Of a stretch of DNA of 64,000 bases, positions 44,904 to 53,952 are shown piece by piece. The DNA comes from Acidobacteriota bacterium (lineage in GTDB: Bacteria > Acidobacteriota > Vicinamibacteria > Marinacidobacterales > Marinacidobacteraceae). A program made the position numbers and the translations under genes. Numbering within the stretch: position 1 is the first letter of the stretch; each line of letters opens with the position of its first letter. The DNA lies in assembly GCA_022828085.1 (NCBI GenBank), contig JAJEIY010000060.1:1-64000 (forward strand). The letters are read 5' to 3'. Below the pieces are notes generated by a model. The model was not told the DNA's origin and searched no databases. It saw nothing but the letters and a program-made list of their open reading frames with translations.

Positions 44904-45911
44904 ATGACGCGTTCCCGCTTCCGCATCCCGCTCGCCGCCATCCTCTGTTCGGTCGGCGTCGCCGCGTCCGCGCAGGACGCGGCGTCCGGCGGCGCCGAAG
45001 TGGTGGATCGGGTCGTCGCCCTCGTCAACGGGGACATGATCACGCTCAGCGAGCTGGAGCGGCAGGTCGTCATTCAGGCGGAGCGTCTCGGCGTTCCCGA
45101 CGATCCCGAGGTCCAGGCCACCTTCCGGCGACAGGTCCTCGAAGGAATGGTGGACAACACGCTGATCCTCCAGGTCGCCGACCAGCGCGGCCTCCGGGTT
45201 CCGGACCGGTACTTCGACGAATGGAAGGAAGCGACCATCAAGGAGATGAACCTCCCGGACGAAGCGGAGTTCATCCGGCAGGTGGAGCTCCAGGGATCGA
45301 ACATGGAGGAGCTGAAGAAGCAGTTCCTCGAGGGTGTCCTCATCCAGGAGATCCGCCGTCAGGACATCGAGGAACGGGTTCAGATCAGCGAGCCGGAGAT
45401 CGAGCAGCGTTACCGCGAGAACGTGGACGAGTTCATTCGCCCGCCGCAGGTGCGGCTGCGGGAGCTGGTCGTCCACGTCACCGAGGCCGGCGAGGCGGAG
45501 GCGCGGGAGCGTCTCGGGGAAGCGCAGCGCCTGATCGCCTCGGGCACCGATTTCGGAGAAGTCGCGAAGGTGCGGTCGGAGTCCGGCTCGGCCGAGAGCG
45601 GCGGGGACCTCGGTCTCTTCCTGGTCCGCGAACTGGACGAATCCTTCCGGTCGGTGGTGGCCGAGCTCGAGACGGGAGCGGTCTCCGAACCGCTGCGGAT
45701 CGGCGAATCCCTCTATCTGCTCAAGGTGGACGAGCGGACCGAAGAGTCCACGATCCCGCTGGACGACGTGCGGAACCAGATCGCCGAATCGCTCTACAGC
45801 GAAAAGATGGCGGCCGAGATGGACACCTTCGTCCGCAATCTCCGGGAGCACTCCATCGTCGAGATCCGCCTGGACGACGGCGGCTCCACGACCGAGCCCC
45901 CCTCCCGGTAG
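44904..45911 (+). CDS. surA: SurA-like periplasmic chaperone/isomerase
   Basis: A 335-residue protein with signal peptide (LAAILCSVGVAASAQ), a SurA N-terminal chaperone domain (VVDRVVALVNGDMITLSELERQVV, QVLEGMVDNTLILQVA) and one parvulin domain (VRLRELVVHVTEAGEAEARER, SESGSAESGGDLGLFLVRELDESF). It helps outer-membrane proteins fold. Second isomerase domain of enteric SurA is absent. ATG at 44,904 has GAGG eight bases upstream. Confidence 0.9.
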   Translation: MTRSRFRIPLAAILCSVGVAASAQDAASGGAEVVDRVVALVNGDMITLSELERQVVIQAERLGVPDDPEVQATFRRQVLEGMVDNTLILQVADQRGLRVPDRYFDEWKEATIKEMNLPDEAEFIRQVELQGSNMEELKKQFLEGVLIQEIRRQDIEERVQISEPEIEQRYRENVDEFIRPPQVRLRELVVHVTEAGEAEARERLGEAQRLIASGTDFGEVAKVRSESGSAESGGDLGLFLVRELDESFRSVVAELETGAVSEPLRIGESLYLLKVDERTEESTIPLDDVRNQIAESLYSEKMAAEMDTFVRNLREHSIVEIRLDDGGSTTEPPSR

Positions 45912-45917
45912 CACCGC

Positions 45918-46120
45918 CGGCTTGGAACGCCGGTCTCTGACCGGCACCCGCGCGGGAGCGCGGAATCAGCGTTGATGACGTTGCGCTCTGCCGAAGCGCG
46001 GGCCGTGGGCGCTGGGCGGCCCACGTTCCCAATCGGTGGAGTCTTGTGAGCGAGCAGCGGGGTGCTATCCGCGGGCCTGCGGCCCGCGCTGGTGCCGGTC
46101 AGAGACCGGCGTTCCAAGCC
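45918..46120. repeat. REPIN-like composite repeat
   Basis: Inverted REP cores at about 45,918-45,945 and 46,091-46,120, with companion hairpins (CCGCGCGGGAGCGCGG; GCGGGCCTGCGGCCCGC), around a ~115-bp centre. It fills the gap between surA and moaA. Confidence 0.9.
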
Positions 46121-46163
46121 GTGTGCGCCGCCGGGGGCGAACTGGCTGTTGGCGCTCCCGGGA

Positions 46164-47210
46164 TCACCCGCCCCGGGTGTGCATCTCGAGATGCGGATCC
46201 TTGCGGAGGTCCCCCGCCGCAACGAGCGGAGTGCGCTGGTCCAGGGCCGCCCGCTCCTCGGCGCCGCGGTCTTGCCGGCCTGACCAGGTGGACGCGATCA
46301 ATGCCTCCATCTCGGCGGCGCTGGCTCCGGCCCGGAGCGGAGCCCTGAGGTCGAGCCCATCGGGCGCATAGAGGCACCGAAACCACCGCCCGTCCGCGGT
46401 AACCCGGCTGCGGTCACAGGCGCGGCAGAAGGGTTCGGAAACCGAGGCGATGATGCCGAAGACCCGTCCGTCGGGAATTCGGTAGCGGCGGGCCGGCGCG
46501 GTGGGGTCCTCCACCGGGACCGCTTCGACGCCCCCGTAGCGCCGCGCCATGAGGGCGCGGATGGCATCCGCATCGAACACCAGGTCCGGACGCCAGCCGG
46601 TCGCGCCTCCGACGTCCATGTACTCGATGAAGCGGATCTCGCCGCCCTGATCCGAGGCGAACTCGAAGAGGTCCACCAGCTCGTCGTCGTTGAACCCGCG
46701 GATCACCACGGTGTCGAGCTTCAGGGGCCGAAGCCCGGCCGCGTTCGCCGCGGTGATTCCCTCCCGGACCGCGTCCAGTCCGTCCCGTCGCGTGAGCGAC
46801 CGGAACCGGTCGGGCCGGAGGGTGTCGAGGCTGACCGTGATCCGGTGCAGGCCAGCCTCCTTCAGCGCCGCTGCCTGGCCGGCGAGCAGGATCCCGTTGG
46901 TGGTCAGGGCGACATCCTCGATTCCCGGAACGACCGAGACCAGCCGGACCAGTTCGGGCAGGTGGCGGCGGATCAGCGGCTCCCCGCCGGTGATCCGGAG
47001 CTTCCGCACCCCGAGCGCCGCGAACCGTTCGACGACGAACGCCGTCTCGTCGAAACTCAGGAGGTCCTTCCGGGGCAGCCAGACGTACTCCTCCTCCGGC
47101 ATGCAGTACTGGCAGCGGAGGTTGCAGCGGTCGGTAACCGAGAGGCGCAGGCTGCCGAGCGGCCGGCCGAAGCGGTCGGAAACGGGAGCGGGGGCCGAAC
47201 GGGAGGACAC
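46164..47210 (-). CDS. moaA: GTP 3',8-cyclase (molybdenum cofactor biosynthesis)
   Basis: A 348-residue radical SAM enzyme that makes the first intermediate of molybdopterin synthesis. The N-terminal 4Fe-4S cysteines are in DRCNLRCQYCMPEEE (near 29, 33, 36), the C-terminal cluster in SEPFCRACDRSRVTADGRWFRC, and the protein ends in the catalytic RGG-type tail HLEMHTRGG. No other moa gene is nearby. GTG 47,210 is the best start before the upstream FKBP gene; its ribosome site is weak. Confidence 0.95.
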   Translation of the reverse strand: MSSRSAPAPVSDRFGRPLGSLRLSVTDRCNLRCQYCMPEEEYVWLPRKDLLSFDETAFVVERFAALGVRKLRITGGEPLIRRHLPELVRLVSVVPGIEDVALTTNGILLAGQAAALKEAGLHRITVSLDTLRPDRFRSLTRRDGLDAVREGITAANAAGLRPLKLDTVVIRGFNDDELVDLFEFASDQGGEIRFIEYMDVGGATGWRPDLVFDADAIRALMARRYGGVEAVPVEDPTAPARRYRIPDGRVFGIIASVSEPFCRACDRSRVTADGRWFRCLYAPDGLDLRAPLRAGASAAEMEALIASTWSGRQDRGAEERAALDQRTPLVAAGDLRKDPHLEMHTRGG

Positions 47211-47256
47211 GAGGCGCGACAGCCTACTACCCGGGAAGAGCGAACGCAGGAACTCG

Positions 47257-48066
47257 TCAGTTGACGGCGACGAGTTCGACCTCGAAGAGCAGCGTCGCGT
47301 AGGGCGGAATCCGGGGTTGCCGGCCGGCGGCGCCGTAGGCGAGCTCATGGGGAATCACGATCCGCCGCCCCCCGACGCGCATCCCCACGATCCCGAGGTC
47401 CCAGCCCACGATGACGGCGCCCACCCCGAGCGTGAAGTCGAAGGGGTTCTCCGCTGTGGTGGAATCGAAAGTGTCGCCCTTGTTGTCCGGCGCCAGCAGG
47501 TCGTACACCCAGCCGTGGTAGGCCATCGAGAGTGAATCCCCGTTCTCGGCCTCCTCCCCGGCGCCGACCTGCAGGTCGGTGACTTCGAAGGGCACTTCCG
47601 CTCCCGCCACCAGCTCGACCTCGAAGAGGAGGGTGGAGTTTCCGGGGACCAGGTTGTTCCCCTGGGCGCCGAAACCCAGGTCGGGCGGCACGACGATCCG
47701 GCGTTTCCCTCCCAACCGCATTCCAGCCACCCCCTGGTCGATACCGGGGATGACCTGTCCCACCCCGAACCGGAACGAGTCGGGATCCTCCGCGGCCACC
47801 GAGATGAACTCCCGTCCCTTGTTGTCGGGAGCGGCCTCGTCGTAGAGCCACCCGGTGTAGGCGATCGCGAGCAGCCAACCGTCCTGCACCTCGGGACCCC
47901 CGCCCTCCTCGAGGTCCGTGAACCCGAAGGGCACTGCGAGCGGCGGGGCGGGCTCCGGCGGTTCGGGCGTCGTGGGGGTTGCGCCCTCACCGCCGCAGCG
48001 GGCGAGACCAAGAGTGGCGAACGCCATCCCCGCCCAGAACAGTTGCCGTCTCGAGGGAACCGTCAC
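47257..48066 (-). CDS. Tandem FKBP-type peptidyl-prolyl isomerase lipoprotein
   Basis: A 269-residue protein with two FKBP domains in tandem (GWLLAIAYTGWLYDE, GVGQVIPGIDQGVAGMRLGGKRRIVVPPDLGFG; then DSLSMAYHGWVYD, GVGAVIVGWDLGIVGMRVGGRRIVIPHELAYG). The N-terminus SRRQLFWAGMAFATLGLARC combines a Tat-type twin-arginine motif with a lipobox, suggesting folded export and lipidation. GTG start after GGAAG. Confidence 0.88.
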   Translation of the reverse strand: MTVPSRRQLFWAGMAFATLGLARCGGEGATPTTPEPPEPAPPLAVPFGFTDLEEGGGPEVQDGWLLAIAYTGWLYDEAAPDNKGREFISVAAEDPDSFRFGVGQVIPGIDQGVAGMRLGGKRRIVVPPDLGFGAQGNNLVPGNSTLLFEVELVAGAEVPFEVTDLQVGAGEEAENGDSLSMAYHGWVYDLLAPDNKGDTFDSTTAENPFDFTLGVGAVIVGWDLGIVGMRVGGRRIVIPHELAYGAAGRQPRIPPYATLLFEVELVAVN

Positions 48067-48078
48067 CTTCCGAGGCCC

Positions 48079-49614
48079 TCAGCGTGCGAGAAAAACGCCG
48101 GGGCGCGCGTCAGCGACCACGCCGTCCGCGAACACGGTCTCGCCCCCGACCAGGACCCGGTGGATCCCGACGGAGAGTTCATGGGGCGCCTCGGGCGTCG
48201 CCCGGTCGGAGACCGTCTCCGGGTCGAAGAGGACGAGGTCCGCGACCATCCCGGGAGCGATGCGGCCCCGGTCGCGGAAGCCCATGTGGTCGGCGGCGAG
48301 CGAGGTCATCCGCCGCACGGCCTCTTCGAGACTCAGGATTCCCCGCTCGCGGACGAACTGCCGGAGCGCCCGCGGGAAGGAGCCGAAACCGCGGGGATGG
48401 GCGCCGAAGAGCGCGCCGTCGGTGGACAGGTTCGCGTGCTTCCAGGCGAAGAGCGCGGCGATGTCGTCCTCGGCCATGCTGGTGGCGATCACCGTTTCCA
48501 CGCGCGTTCCGGGTTCGAAGTCGGAAGCGCCGCGCATTGCCTCCGCCGCCTGGATCAACTCGAGAAGGGTGACGGCGGGCTCCTCGCCGCGCTCCTCCGC
48601 GATGCTGGCGAGGGTGCGGCCGGCATAGGCGGGCTCCGGCGCATAGGTCGGAATCAGGATGCCCTCGGGCACGGCCATCTGAGAGACCACGAACCGGGAC
48701 TCCTCGAGATCGGTGAAGTCCCGCTCCGGGAACATCACCGTGAGGGTGGACTGCCAGTACGGGTAGGGATAGACGTCCAGCGTGATGTCCACTCCCGCGG
48801 CGCGGGCTTCCTCCAGCCGCCCGAGAAAACGCGGCACCTCACCCCAAAGGCTCTGGAGCGCCAGCTTCGCGTGGGTGACCTGCACCGGAATTCCGGTCTC
48901 CTCGCCGATCCGGATGATCTCTTCGACCGCGTCCCAGAACCAGCGGTCTTCGCTTCGCAGGTGGCTGAGGTAACGGCCGCCCGCGTCGGCCGCCACCCGT
49001 GCCAGCGCCACCACCTCTTCGGTCGCCGAATAGATCCCCGGGTCGTACTCGAGTCCGGTGCTCAGACCCAGCGCTCCCGCGGCGAGATCCGCTTCGAGCA
49101 GGCGCGCCATCCCGGCGATCTCATCGGGAGTCGCCGCGCGGCGGAAGTCCTCGCCCATCACCAGTCCCCGGAAGGTGTTGTGGCCCGCGTAACTGGCCAC
49201 GTTCACGGTCGCCGGGGAGGCCTCGAAACGGGCGCGGAAATCGGCCAGCGGATGGTGCGAGCCGCCGTCCTGCCCCACCACCAGGGTCGTGATTCCCTGG
49301 CTCACGGCGGCGGTGGCGTCGAGCCGCTCGAGGAGGTCGCGGTCGGCGTGGCTGTGGGTGTCGATGAACCCCGGCGCCAGGACCAGGCCCCCAGCATCGA
49401 TCACGGTGTCTCCGGATACGGGCGCACCCATGCCCACCTCGGCGATCCGCCCGTCGACGACGCGAACGGTTCCGGAAACGGCCGGGGTTCCGTCGCCGTC
49501 CACAATCCGGGCGTTCGTGATGGCGAGGCCGGGAGGCGCTCCGGCATCACACCCCGCAAGGGCCAGCAGCAGTCCCACCATTGGCACCGCGACGCCGCGC
49601 TCTGGACGGATCAT
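48079..49614 (-). CDS. N-acyl-D-amino-acid deacylase family lipoprotein
   Basis: A 511-residue amidohydrolase-fold enzyme: metal motif PGFIDTHSHADRDLLE (HxH), TTLVVGQDGGSHHP, LSTGLEYDPGIYS, RYLSHLRSEDRW and VQVTHAKLALQSLWGE, plus the C-terminal strand return IAPGMVADLVLFDPETV. The lipobox LLLALAGC near residue 22 puts it outside the cytoplasm. Likely acts on D-amino-acid derivatives or peptidoglycan products. It ends 12 bases before the FKBP gene on the same strand. Confidence 0.9.
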   Translation of the reverse strand: MIRPERGVAVPMVGLLLALAGCDAGAPPGLAITNARIVDGDGTPAVSGTVRVVDGRIAEVGMGAPVSGDTVIDAGGLVLAPGFIDTHSHADRDLLERLDATAAVSQGITTLVVGQDGGSHHPLADFRARFEASPATVNVASYAGHNTFRGLVMGEDFRRAATPDEIAGMARLLEADLAAGALGLSTGLEYDPGIYSATEEVVALARVAADAGGRYLSHLRSEDRWFWDAVEEIIRIGEETGIPVQVTHAKLALQSLWGEVPRFLGRLEEARAAGVDITLDVYPYPYWQSTLTVMFPERDFTDLEESRFVVSQMAVPEGILIPTYAPEPAYAGRTLASIAEERGEEPAVTLLELIQAAEAMRGASDFEPGTRVETVIATSMAEDDIAALFAWKHANLSTDGALFGAHPRGFGSFPRALRQFVRERGILSLEEAVRRMTSLAADHMGFRDRGRIAPGMVADLVLFDPETVSDRATPEAPHELSVGIHRVLVGGETVFADGVVADARPGVFLAR

Positions 49615-49650
49615 CTGGGTTCCGATTCCGTCGGCGGACGGTACCAGACG

Positions 49651-49868
49651 GCATCGGAGCGCCGGCCTCCGGCCGGCATCGCGCGGGAGGGCGAAACCCG
49701 CGCGGATGGCGCCGCGCCAAGAGAACGCGGGAGCCGCCATCGGCCTCTCGCGAGAGGCAACTCCGCGTCGCCCCTGTTTGCGTCCGCGCCGTTGGAACTG
49801 GTCGTGGGAGTGCGTTTCGCCTCCCTCCGGTCGGCGATGCCGGCCGGAGGCCGGCGCTCCGAGCGCTC
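49651..49868. repeat. REPIN-like composite repeat
   Basis: CATCGGAGCGCCGGCCTCCG near 49,651 and the inverted core ATGCCGGCCGGAGGCCGGCG at 49,838-49,857 flank a ~145-bp centre, between the deacylase start and trxA. Confidence 0.85.
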
Positions 49869-49877
49869 CCCGCTCCC

Positions 49878-50207
49878 CTAACCGATCAATGCTTCCAGAC
49901 GCGCCGCCAGGTTGGCCTTCGACTGCACGCCCACGATCTGGCCGACCACCTCGCCCTTCTGGAAGAAGAGCAGGGTCGGGATCGACCGGACCCGGAACTT
50001 CTCGGCGATCCGGGGTTCGTCGTCGACGTTCACCTTGCCGACCACGGCCCGGCCCTCGAAGTCATCGGCCAATTCCGAAATCGCCGGCGCGATCATCCGG
50101 CAGGGGCCGCACCACTCGGCCCAGAAATCCACAAGGCTTGGCTGGTCGCCGCCCACCGTCGTATCGAAATTCTCGCTTGTCAGTTCCAGCGCCTTGCCAT
50201 CGGTCAT
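49878..50207 (-). CDS. trxA: Thioredoxin
   Basis: A 109-residue classical thioredoxin: VDFWAEWCGPCRMIAPAI (active site WCGPC near 32-36), VGKVNVDDEP, and FRVRSIPTLLFFQKGE with the cis-proline. ATG at 50,207 gives the normal length; a frame opening at 50,240 would add a non-conserved lead. General dithiol reductant. Confidence 0.96.
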   Translation of the reverse strand: MTDGKALELTSENFDTTVGGDQPSLVDFWAEWCGPCRMIAPAISELADDFEGRAVVGKVNVDDEPRIAEKFRVRSIPTLLFFQKGEVVGQIVGVQSKANLAARLEALIG

Positions 50208-50379
50208 ACTTGGCTTCACTCCGGGGAATGGGTCCGCCACTGGCGGTGTCAGGGATCGGTTTCCATTCTAGCCGGTGACGTTTAACGCCCTGCCATACGC
50301 AATACTTCGCAAGCGACCAGTGAACAAGATGACGCGGCGTCCGGTCGACGATGCATCTCGGCTGACCACTCCGCCGGAG

Positions 50380-50504
50380 CTGCGCTCATCGTTGCGCGTC
50401 GGTCGAAATGCGCTTGGCATTCCTCCCTCGCGCGCCTTGTCAGCCGAGCGCCTCGCCGACCTCGGCGCTCACGTCATCTTGTCCACGGGTCGCTAACCGG
50501 CGTC
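50380..50504 (+). promoter_or_regulatory. Conserved ~85-bp leader element upstream of the CDF exporter
   Basis: GGCATTCCTCCCTCGCGCGC ... CCTTGTCAGCCG ... CTCACGTCA ... TCCACGG ... GCTAACC (about 50,418-50,500) matches the inverse of the right window edge (63,918-64,000). It contains GAGCGCC/GGCGCTC, a 7-bp stem with an 11-base loop. It ends just before the ATG. The rest of the 50,208-50,504 gap has no supportable gene. Confidence 0.6.
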
Positions 50505-51431
50505 ATGTCGCATCACCATCATCACGACGCGCTAGCCCCTGCTCGCGGTGGGAAGATGCCTTCGCGGTGGGCGTTGGGCGCCGCCCTGGTCTGCACGCTG
50601 ACGATCGCCGTCGCGGAGTTCGTCGGAGGAATCCTGGCCAACAGCCTCGCCCTCCAGGGCGACGCCGGGCACATGCTGAGCGACGCCGCCGCGCTGGGCG
50701 TTTCGTTTCTCGCCGCCTGGCTGGCCACCCGTCCGATGACGGCCCGCCGCACGTTCGGATTCCACCGGGCCGAGGTACTGGCGGCACTGCTGAACTCGGT
50801 GTTCCTGCTGGGCATCGCCGGCTGGGTGGGCACCCGCGCCATCGGCCGGCTGGGCCATCCGGTCGAAGTTTCGGCGATACCGGTGCTGATCATCGCGATC
50901 ATCGGCCTGATCGTGAACCTCGTCGCCCTGAAGATCCTGGGCGGCCACCAGCACAGCAACCTGAACATCCGGGGCGCTTTTCTGCACGTGCTCGGGGACA
51001 CGCTCGGATCCGCCGGAGTGATCGTTTCGGCCATCGTCATCCAATTCACCGGCTGGAACACCATTGATTCCCTGGTCTCGATCGGGATCGCCTGCCTGCT
51101 CGTGCTCTCGGGAGCGCGGCTCCTGCGCGACAGCATTTCCGTGCTGATGCTCGCCACCCCGGCCAACGTGGACGGCGAGGCGGTGCGTTCCGGCCTGCTT
51201 TCGCTGCCGGGCGTCCTGGGGATCCACGACCTTCACATCTGGACAGTCAACAGCGGCTTCGTTTCGCTCAGTTGCCACGCCGACATCGAGGCCAACACGC
51301 CGACGGACGTCATTCTCAGGAGCGCAACCCAGCTGCTGCGCGAGCGTTTCGGCATCCGCCACGTGACGATCCAGCCGGAGGTCACCCGGGTCCACGGAGA
51401 CGCCGACTCGTGCCAGATCCTCGCGACCTGA
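50505..51431 (+). CDS. CDF-family cation efflux protein
   Basis: A 308-residue membrane exporter of divalent metals (zinc, possibly others). An N-terminal histidine run (MSHHHHHD) is followed by six helices with the metal sites GDAGHMLSDAAAL (HxxxD, near 54-58) and AFLHVLGDTLGS (HxxxD near 159), then a cytoplasmic ferredoxin-like domain (LPGVLGIHDLHIWTVNSGFVSLSCH). CzcD/ZitB type. A leader element shared with the VIT1-type gene lies upstream. Confidence 0.95.
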   Translation: MSHHHHHDALAPARGGKMPSRWALGAALVCTLTIAVAEFVGGILANSLALQGDAGHMLSDAAALGVSFLAAWLATRPMTARRTFGFHRAEVLAALLNSVFLLGIAGWVGTRAIGRLGHPVEVSAIPVLIIAIIGLIVNLVALKILGGHQHSNLNIRGAFLHVLGDTLGSAGVIVSAIVIQFTGWNTIDSLVSIGIACLLVLSGARLLRDSISVLMLATPANVDGEAVRSGLLSLPGVLGIHDLHIWTVNSGFVSLSCHADIEANTPTDVILRSATQLLRERFGIRHVTIQPEVTRVHGDADSCQILAT

Positions 51432-51436
51432 CGAGG

Positions 51437-53935
51437 GTGCTACCCATCGCCGCCGCGCTGGCGGCTTTCCTGGGTGCGGTGCCCGCCGCTGCCGCTCAAA
51501 TGAGCACCCTGCGCTATCCGGCGGTCGCGGGAGGCCAAATCCGGGTCGAGAACTACCTGGTGCCGCGCGTCACGTCGTGGCCGGCGTATCCGGCCTGGTC
51601 CCCCGACGGGACCGAGATCGCATTCGCCCTCGACGGCCGTCTCTGGGTGATGCCCGCCGCGGGCGGAGAGGCCCGCCAACTGACCGGAGGACCGGAGGAT
51701 CCGGCGGCAACATACGACTTCGAGCCGGATTGGTCCCCGGACGGCCGATCGGTGGTCTTCTCCCGGGACACGGACGGCAACCTCGACATCTGGCGGGTGG
51801 AGCGCGCCGGAGGTGCGCCCGAGCGGCTCACGAGCCATCCAGCGATGGACTTCCACCCGCGGGCCGCGGCCGGCGGCGCCGTCGTCTACTCGTCGGCCGC
51901 GTCCGGCAGCTTTGACATCCGGATGGTCGGCCCCGACGGGTCGGACACCCTGGTCTGGGGCGGCGATTCCAACGAGATCCAGCCCGATCCGGGACCGGAG
52001 TTCGGGCCGGGCCCGGAATCCGGAGAAGGCCTGCCGGGGGGGTTCCTGGTGGCGGTCTCCAACCGGTCGGACCATCCGGGAACCGGGGGGATCTTCCGCA
52101 TCGAGGGGCAGGGCGACTACCAGGAACTCCACGTCGAGGAGACCACGTTCCGGACCCGCCCGGCCGTATCCCCGGACGGGAGCCTGATCGCCTTCGCATC
52201 GGACATCCGGGGCAGCTACGACCTCTTCCTGCTGCCCGCGGACGGCGGCCTCCCCTTCCGGCTGACCCGCGACGAGTACTGGGACGAGAAGGACCCCGCG
52301 TGGTCTCCCGGCGGCCAGCAGCTCGTCTTCACCACGAACCGGAACGGGCAGCCGGAACTCGAGGTGATCGGCGTCCACGGCGGCGGCTCGCGGCCGCTGC
52401 CGGTCACGGGGCTCGAGCGCTCCGGACCCGCCTGGGGACGGCTCCGGGTGCGTCTGAGCCAGCCCGCCCGGGCGACCGTCCTGGGAGCGGACGGCCGGAG
52501 CCACGCCCCCCGCGGGGTCTTCCGCCGCATCGTCTCCTACACCGAGACCCACTACTTCCACGCCGCCGGCGAGTTCTCGGTGGAGCTGCCTCCGGGTCCG
52601 GCGACCGTCCGGCTGAAGCGCGGCGTCGAGTTCCGGCCCTGGGAGCGCGAGATCACGATCCGGCCCGGTGAGGAATCCCTCCTGGAGGCGGAGCTCGAGC
52701 GCTTCGCCAACCTCCGGGAACGCGGCTGGATGTCCGGAGACACCCACGTTCACGACCTTCATGCCGGCGATCTCCGGATCACGCCCGCGGACCTCGTGGC
52801 GCAAGCCGAGGCGGAGGCGGTCGAGGTGATCCACGCGCTCATCCACGTCGACGGCTCGCGCACCATGGGGGACCCGGCGCGCTTCGTGGCCGGCCGGCAC
52901 CCGGCCTCCACCGAGACCGTGTTTCTCCGCTACGGCCAGGAGTACCGGATGCCATTCGGCCACCGGACGTTCCTGAATCCCGAGCGACTCTTTTACCCGT
53001 TGGCGACCGGCGTCCGGGGCACGGCGCGCGAGGCGCCTTTCCCGCCTCTCTTCGAGTACATCCGCCGGCTGCGGGCCGAACAGGGCGACCAGGTGGTGGT
53101 GGGGATGCCGCATCCCTACTTCGCCTATCTCGCCGAAGGAGTGCCGTTCGACGGCGCCTCGCCTTCCGAGATTCCCCTCGACGCCGCGCTCGGGGTCGCC
53201 GACTTCTTCGACATCAACTGCATCCCCAGTTCGGAGACCGGATCGGCGGCGATCTACGCCCGCCTGCAGAACGCCGGCTTCCGGCTGGCCGCCGCGGGCG
53301 GTTCGGACACCTTCTCGGACACCTCGCGGGATCCGCCCCTGGGCACCGGGCGAACCTACGTGCGGCTTCCGGAGGGCGCCGGACCCGACGAGTGGGCCCT
53401 CGGCCTCCGCGCCGGCCGGAGCTTTTCCACGAACGGGCCGCTGCTGGAACTCGACGTGGACGGCTTCGGGATGGGAGACGAGATCGAGCGCGACGGCCCG
53501 GCGCGCCTGCCGGTCCGGGCGCGCGCCGTCTCCGCGGTTCCCATGGAACGACTCTTGATCCTCGTGAACGGCGAGGTGTGGCGGGAAGCAACCGGTGACC
53601 CGGCTGCCGATCCCGTCGCCGGCTCGCCCTTCGAGCTGGAGATCTCCGGAGACCTCGAACTGGACGACAGCGCCTGGATCGCGGTGCGCGCCGAGGGGCC
53701 CCGATCCGTCTGGACCACCGACAGTTCGCTCTTCGCCCATTCCACCCCGGTGTACGTCGTGCTGGACGGCCGCGCGATCGTGGTCGAGGCCGACCGTCAG
53801 TACATGGAGGCGATGATCGCGGACTTCGGGGCCGCCATGGCTCGCCGCGACGACTGGCTGAACGACGCGCAACTCGAAACGGTGCTGTACGGCGTCGAGG
53901 AGGCGCTTCGCTCACTCCGCCAGCGACCACGCTAG
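51437..53935 (+). CDS. TolB-like propeller fused to CehA/McbA-type metallohydrolase
   Basis: An 832-residue exported protein. Signal peptide (IAAALAAFLGAVPAAAAQ), a PD40/TolB-like propeller (about 50-350; PAWSPDGTEIAFALDGRLWVMPAAGG, EPDWSPDGRSVVFSRD), then a PHP/CehA-like hydrolase with GDTHVHDLHAGDLRITPADLVAQAEAEAVEVI, MPHPYF and AAAGGSDTFSDTSRDPPLGTGRTYV. Metal-binding histidines are present. Substrate unknown. GTG start six bases after the CDF stop, so likely co-transcribed. Confidence 0.87.
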   Translation: MLPIAAALAAFLGAVPAAAAQMSTLRYPAVAGGQIRVENYLVPRVTSWPAYPAWSPDGTEIAFALDGRLWVMPAAGGEARQLTGGPEDPAATYDFEPDWSPDGRSVVFSRDTDGNLDIWRVERAGGAPERLTSHPAMDFHPRAAAGGAVVYSSAASGSFDIRMVGPDGSDTLVWGGDSNEIQPDPGPEFGPGPESGEGLPGGFLVAVSNRSDHPGTGGIFRIEGQGDYQELHVEETTFRTRPAVSPDGSLIAFASDIRGSYDLFLLPADGGLPFRLTRDEYWDEKDPAWSPGGQQLVFTTNRNGQPELEVIGVHGGGSRPLPVTGLERSGPAWGRLRVRLSQPARATVLGADGRSHAPRGVFRRIVSYTETHYFHAAGEFSVELPPGPATVRLKRGVEFRPWEREITIRPGEESLLEAELERFANLRERGWMSGDTHVHDLHAGDLRITPADLVAQAEAEAVEVIHALIHVDGSRTMGDPARFVAGRHPASTETVFLRYGQEYRMPFGHRTFLNPERLFYPLATGVRGTAREAPFPPLFEYIRRLRAEQGDQVVVGMPHPYFAYLAEGVPFDGASPSEIPLDAALGVADFFDINCIPSSETGSAAIYARLQNAGFRLAAAGGSDTFSDTSRDPPLGTGRTYVRLPEGAGPDEWALGLRAGRSFSTNGPLLELDVDGFGMGDEIERDGPARLPVRARAVSAVPMERLLILVNGEVWREATGDPAADPVAGSPFELEISGDLELDDSAWIAVRAEGPRSVWTTDSSLFAHSTPVYVVLDGRAIVVEADRQYMEAMIADFGAAMARRDDWLNDAQLETVLYGVEEALRSLRQRPR

Positions 53936-53952
53936 CGGCATCGCGGGACACC

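Noticed and set aside
50275..50496. A 73-codon open frame upstream of the CDF gene.
   Set aside because: It covers the repeated leader element, shows no conserved protein features and no ribosome site.
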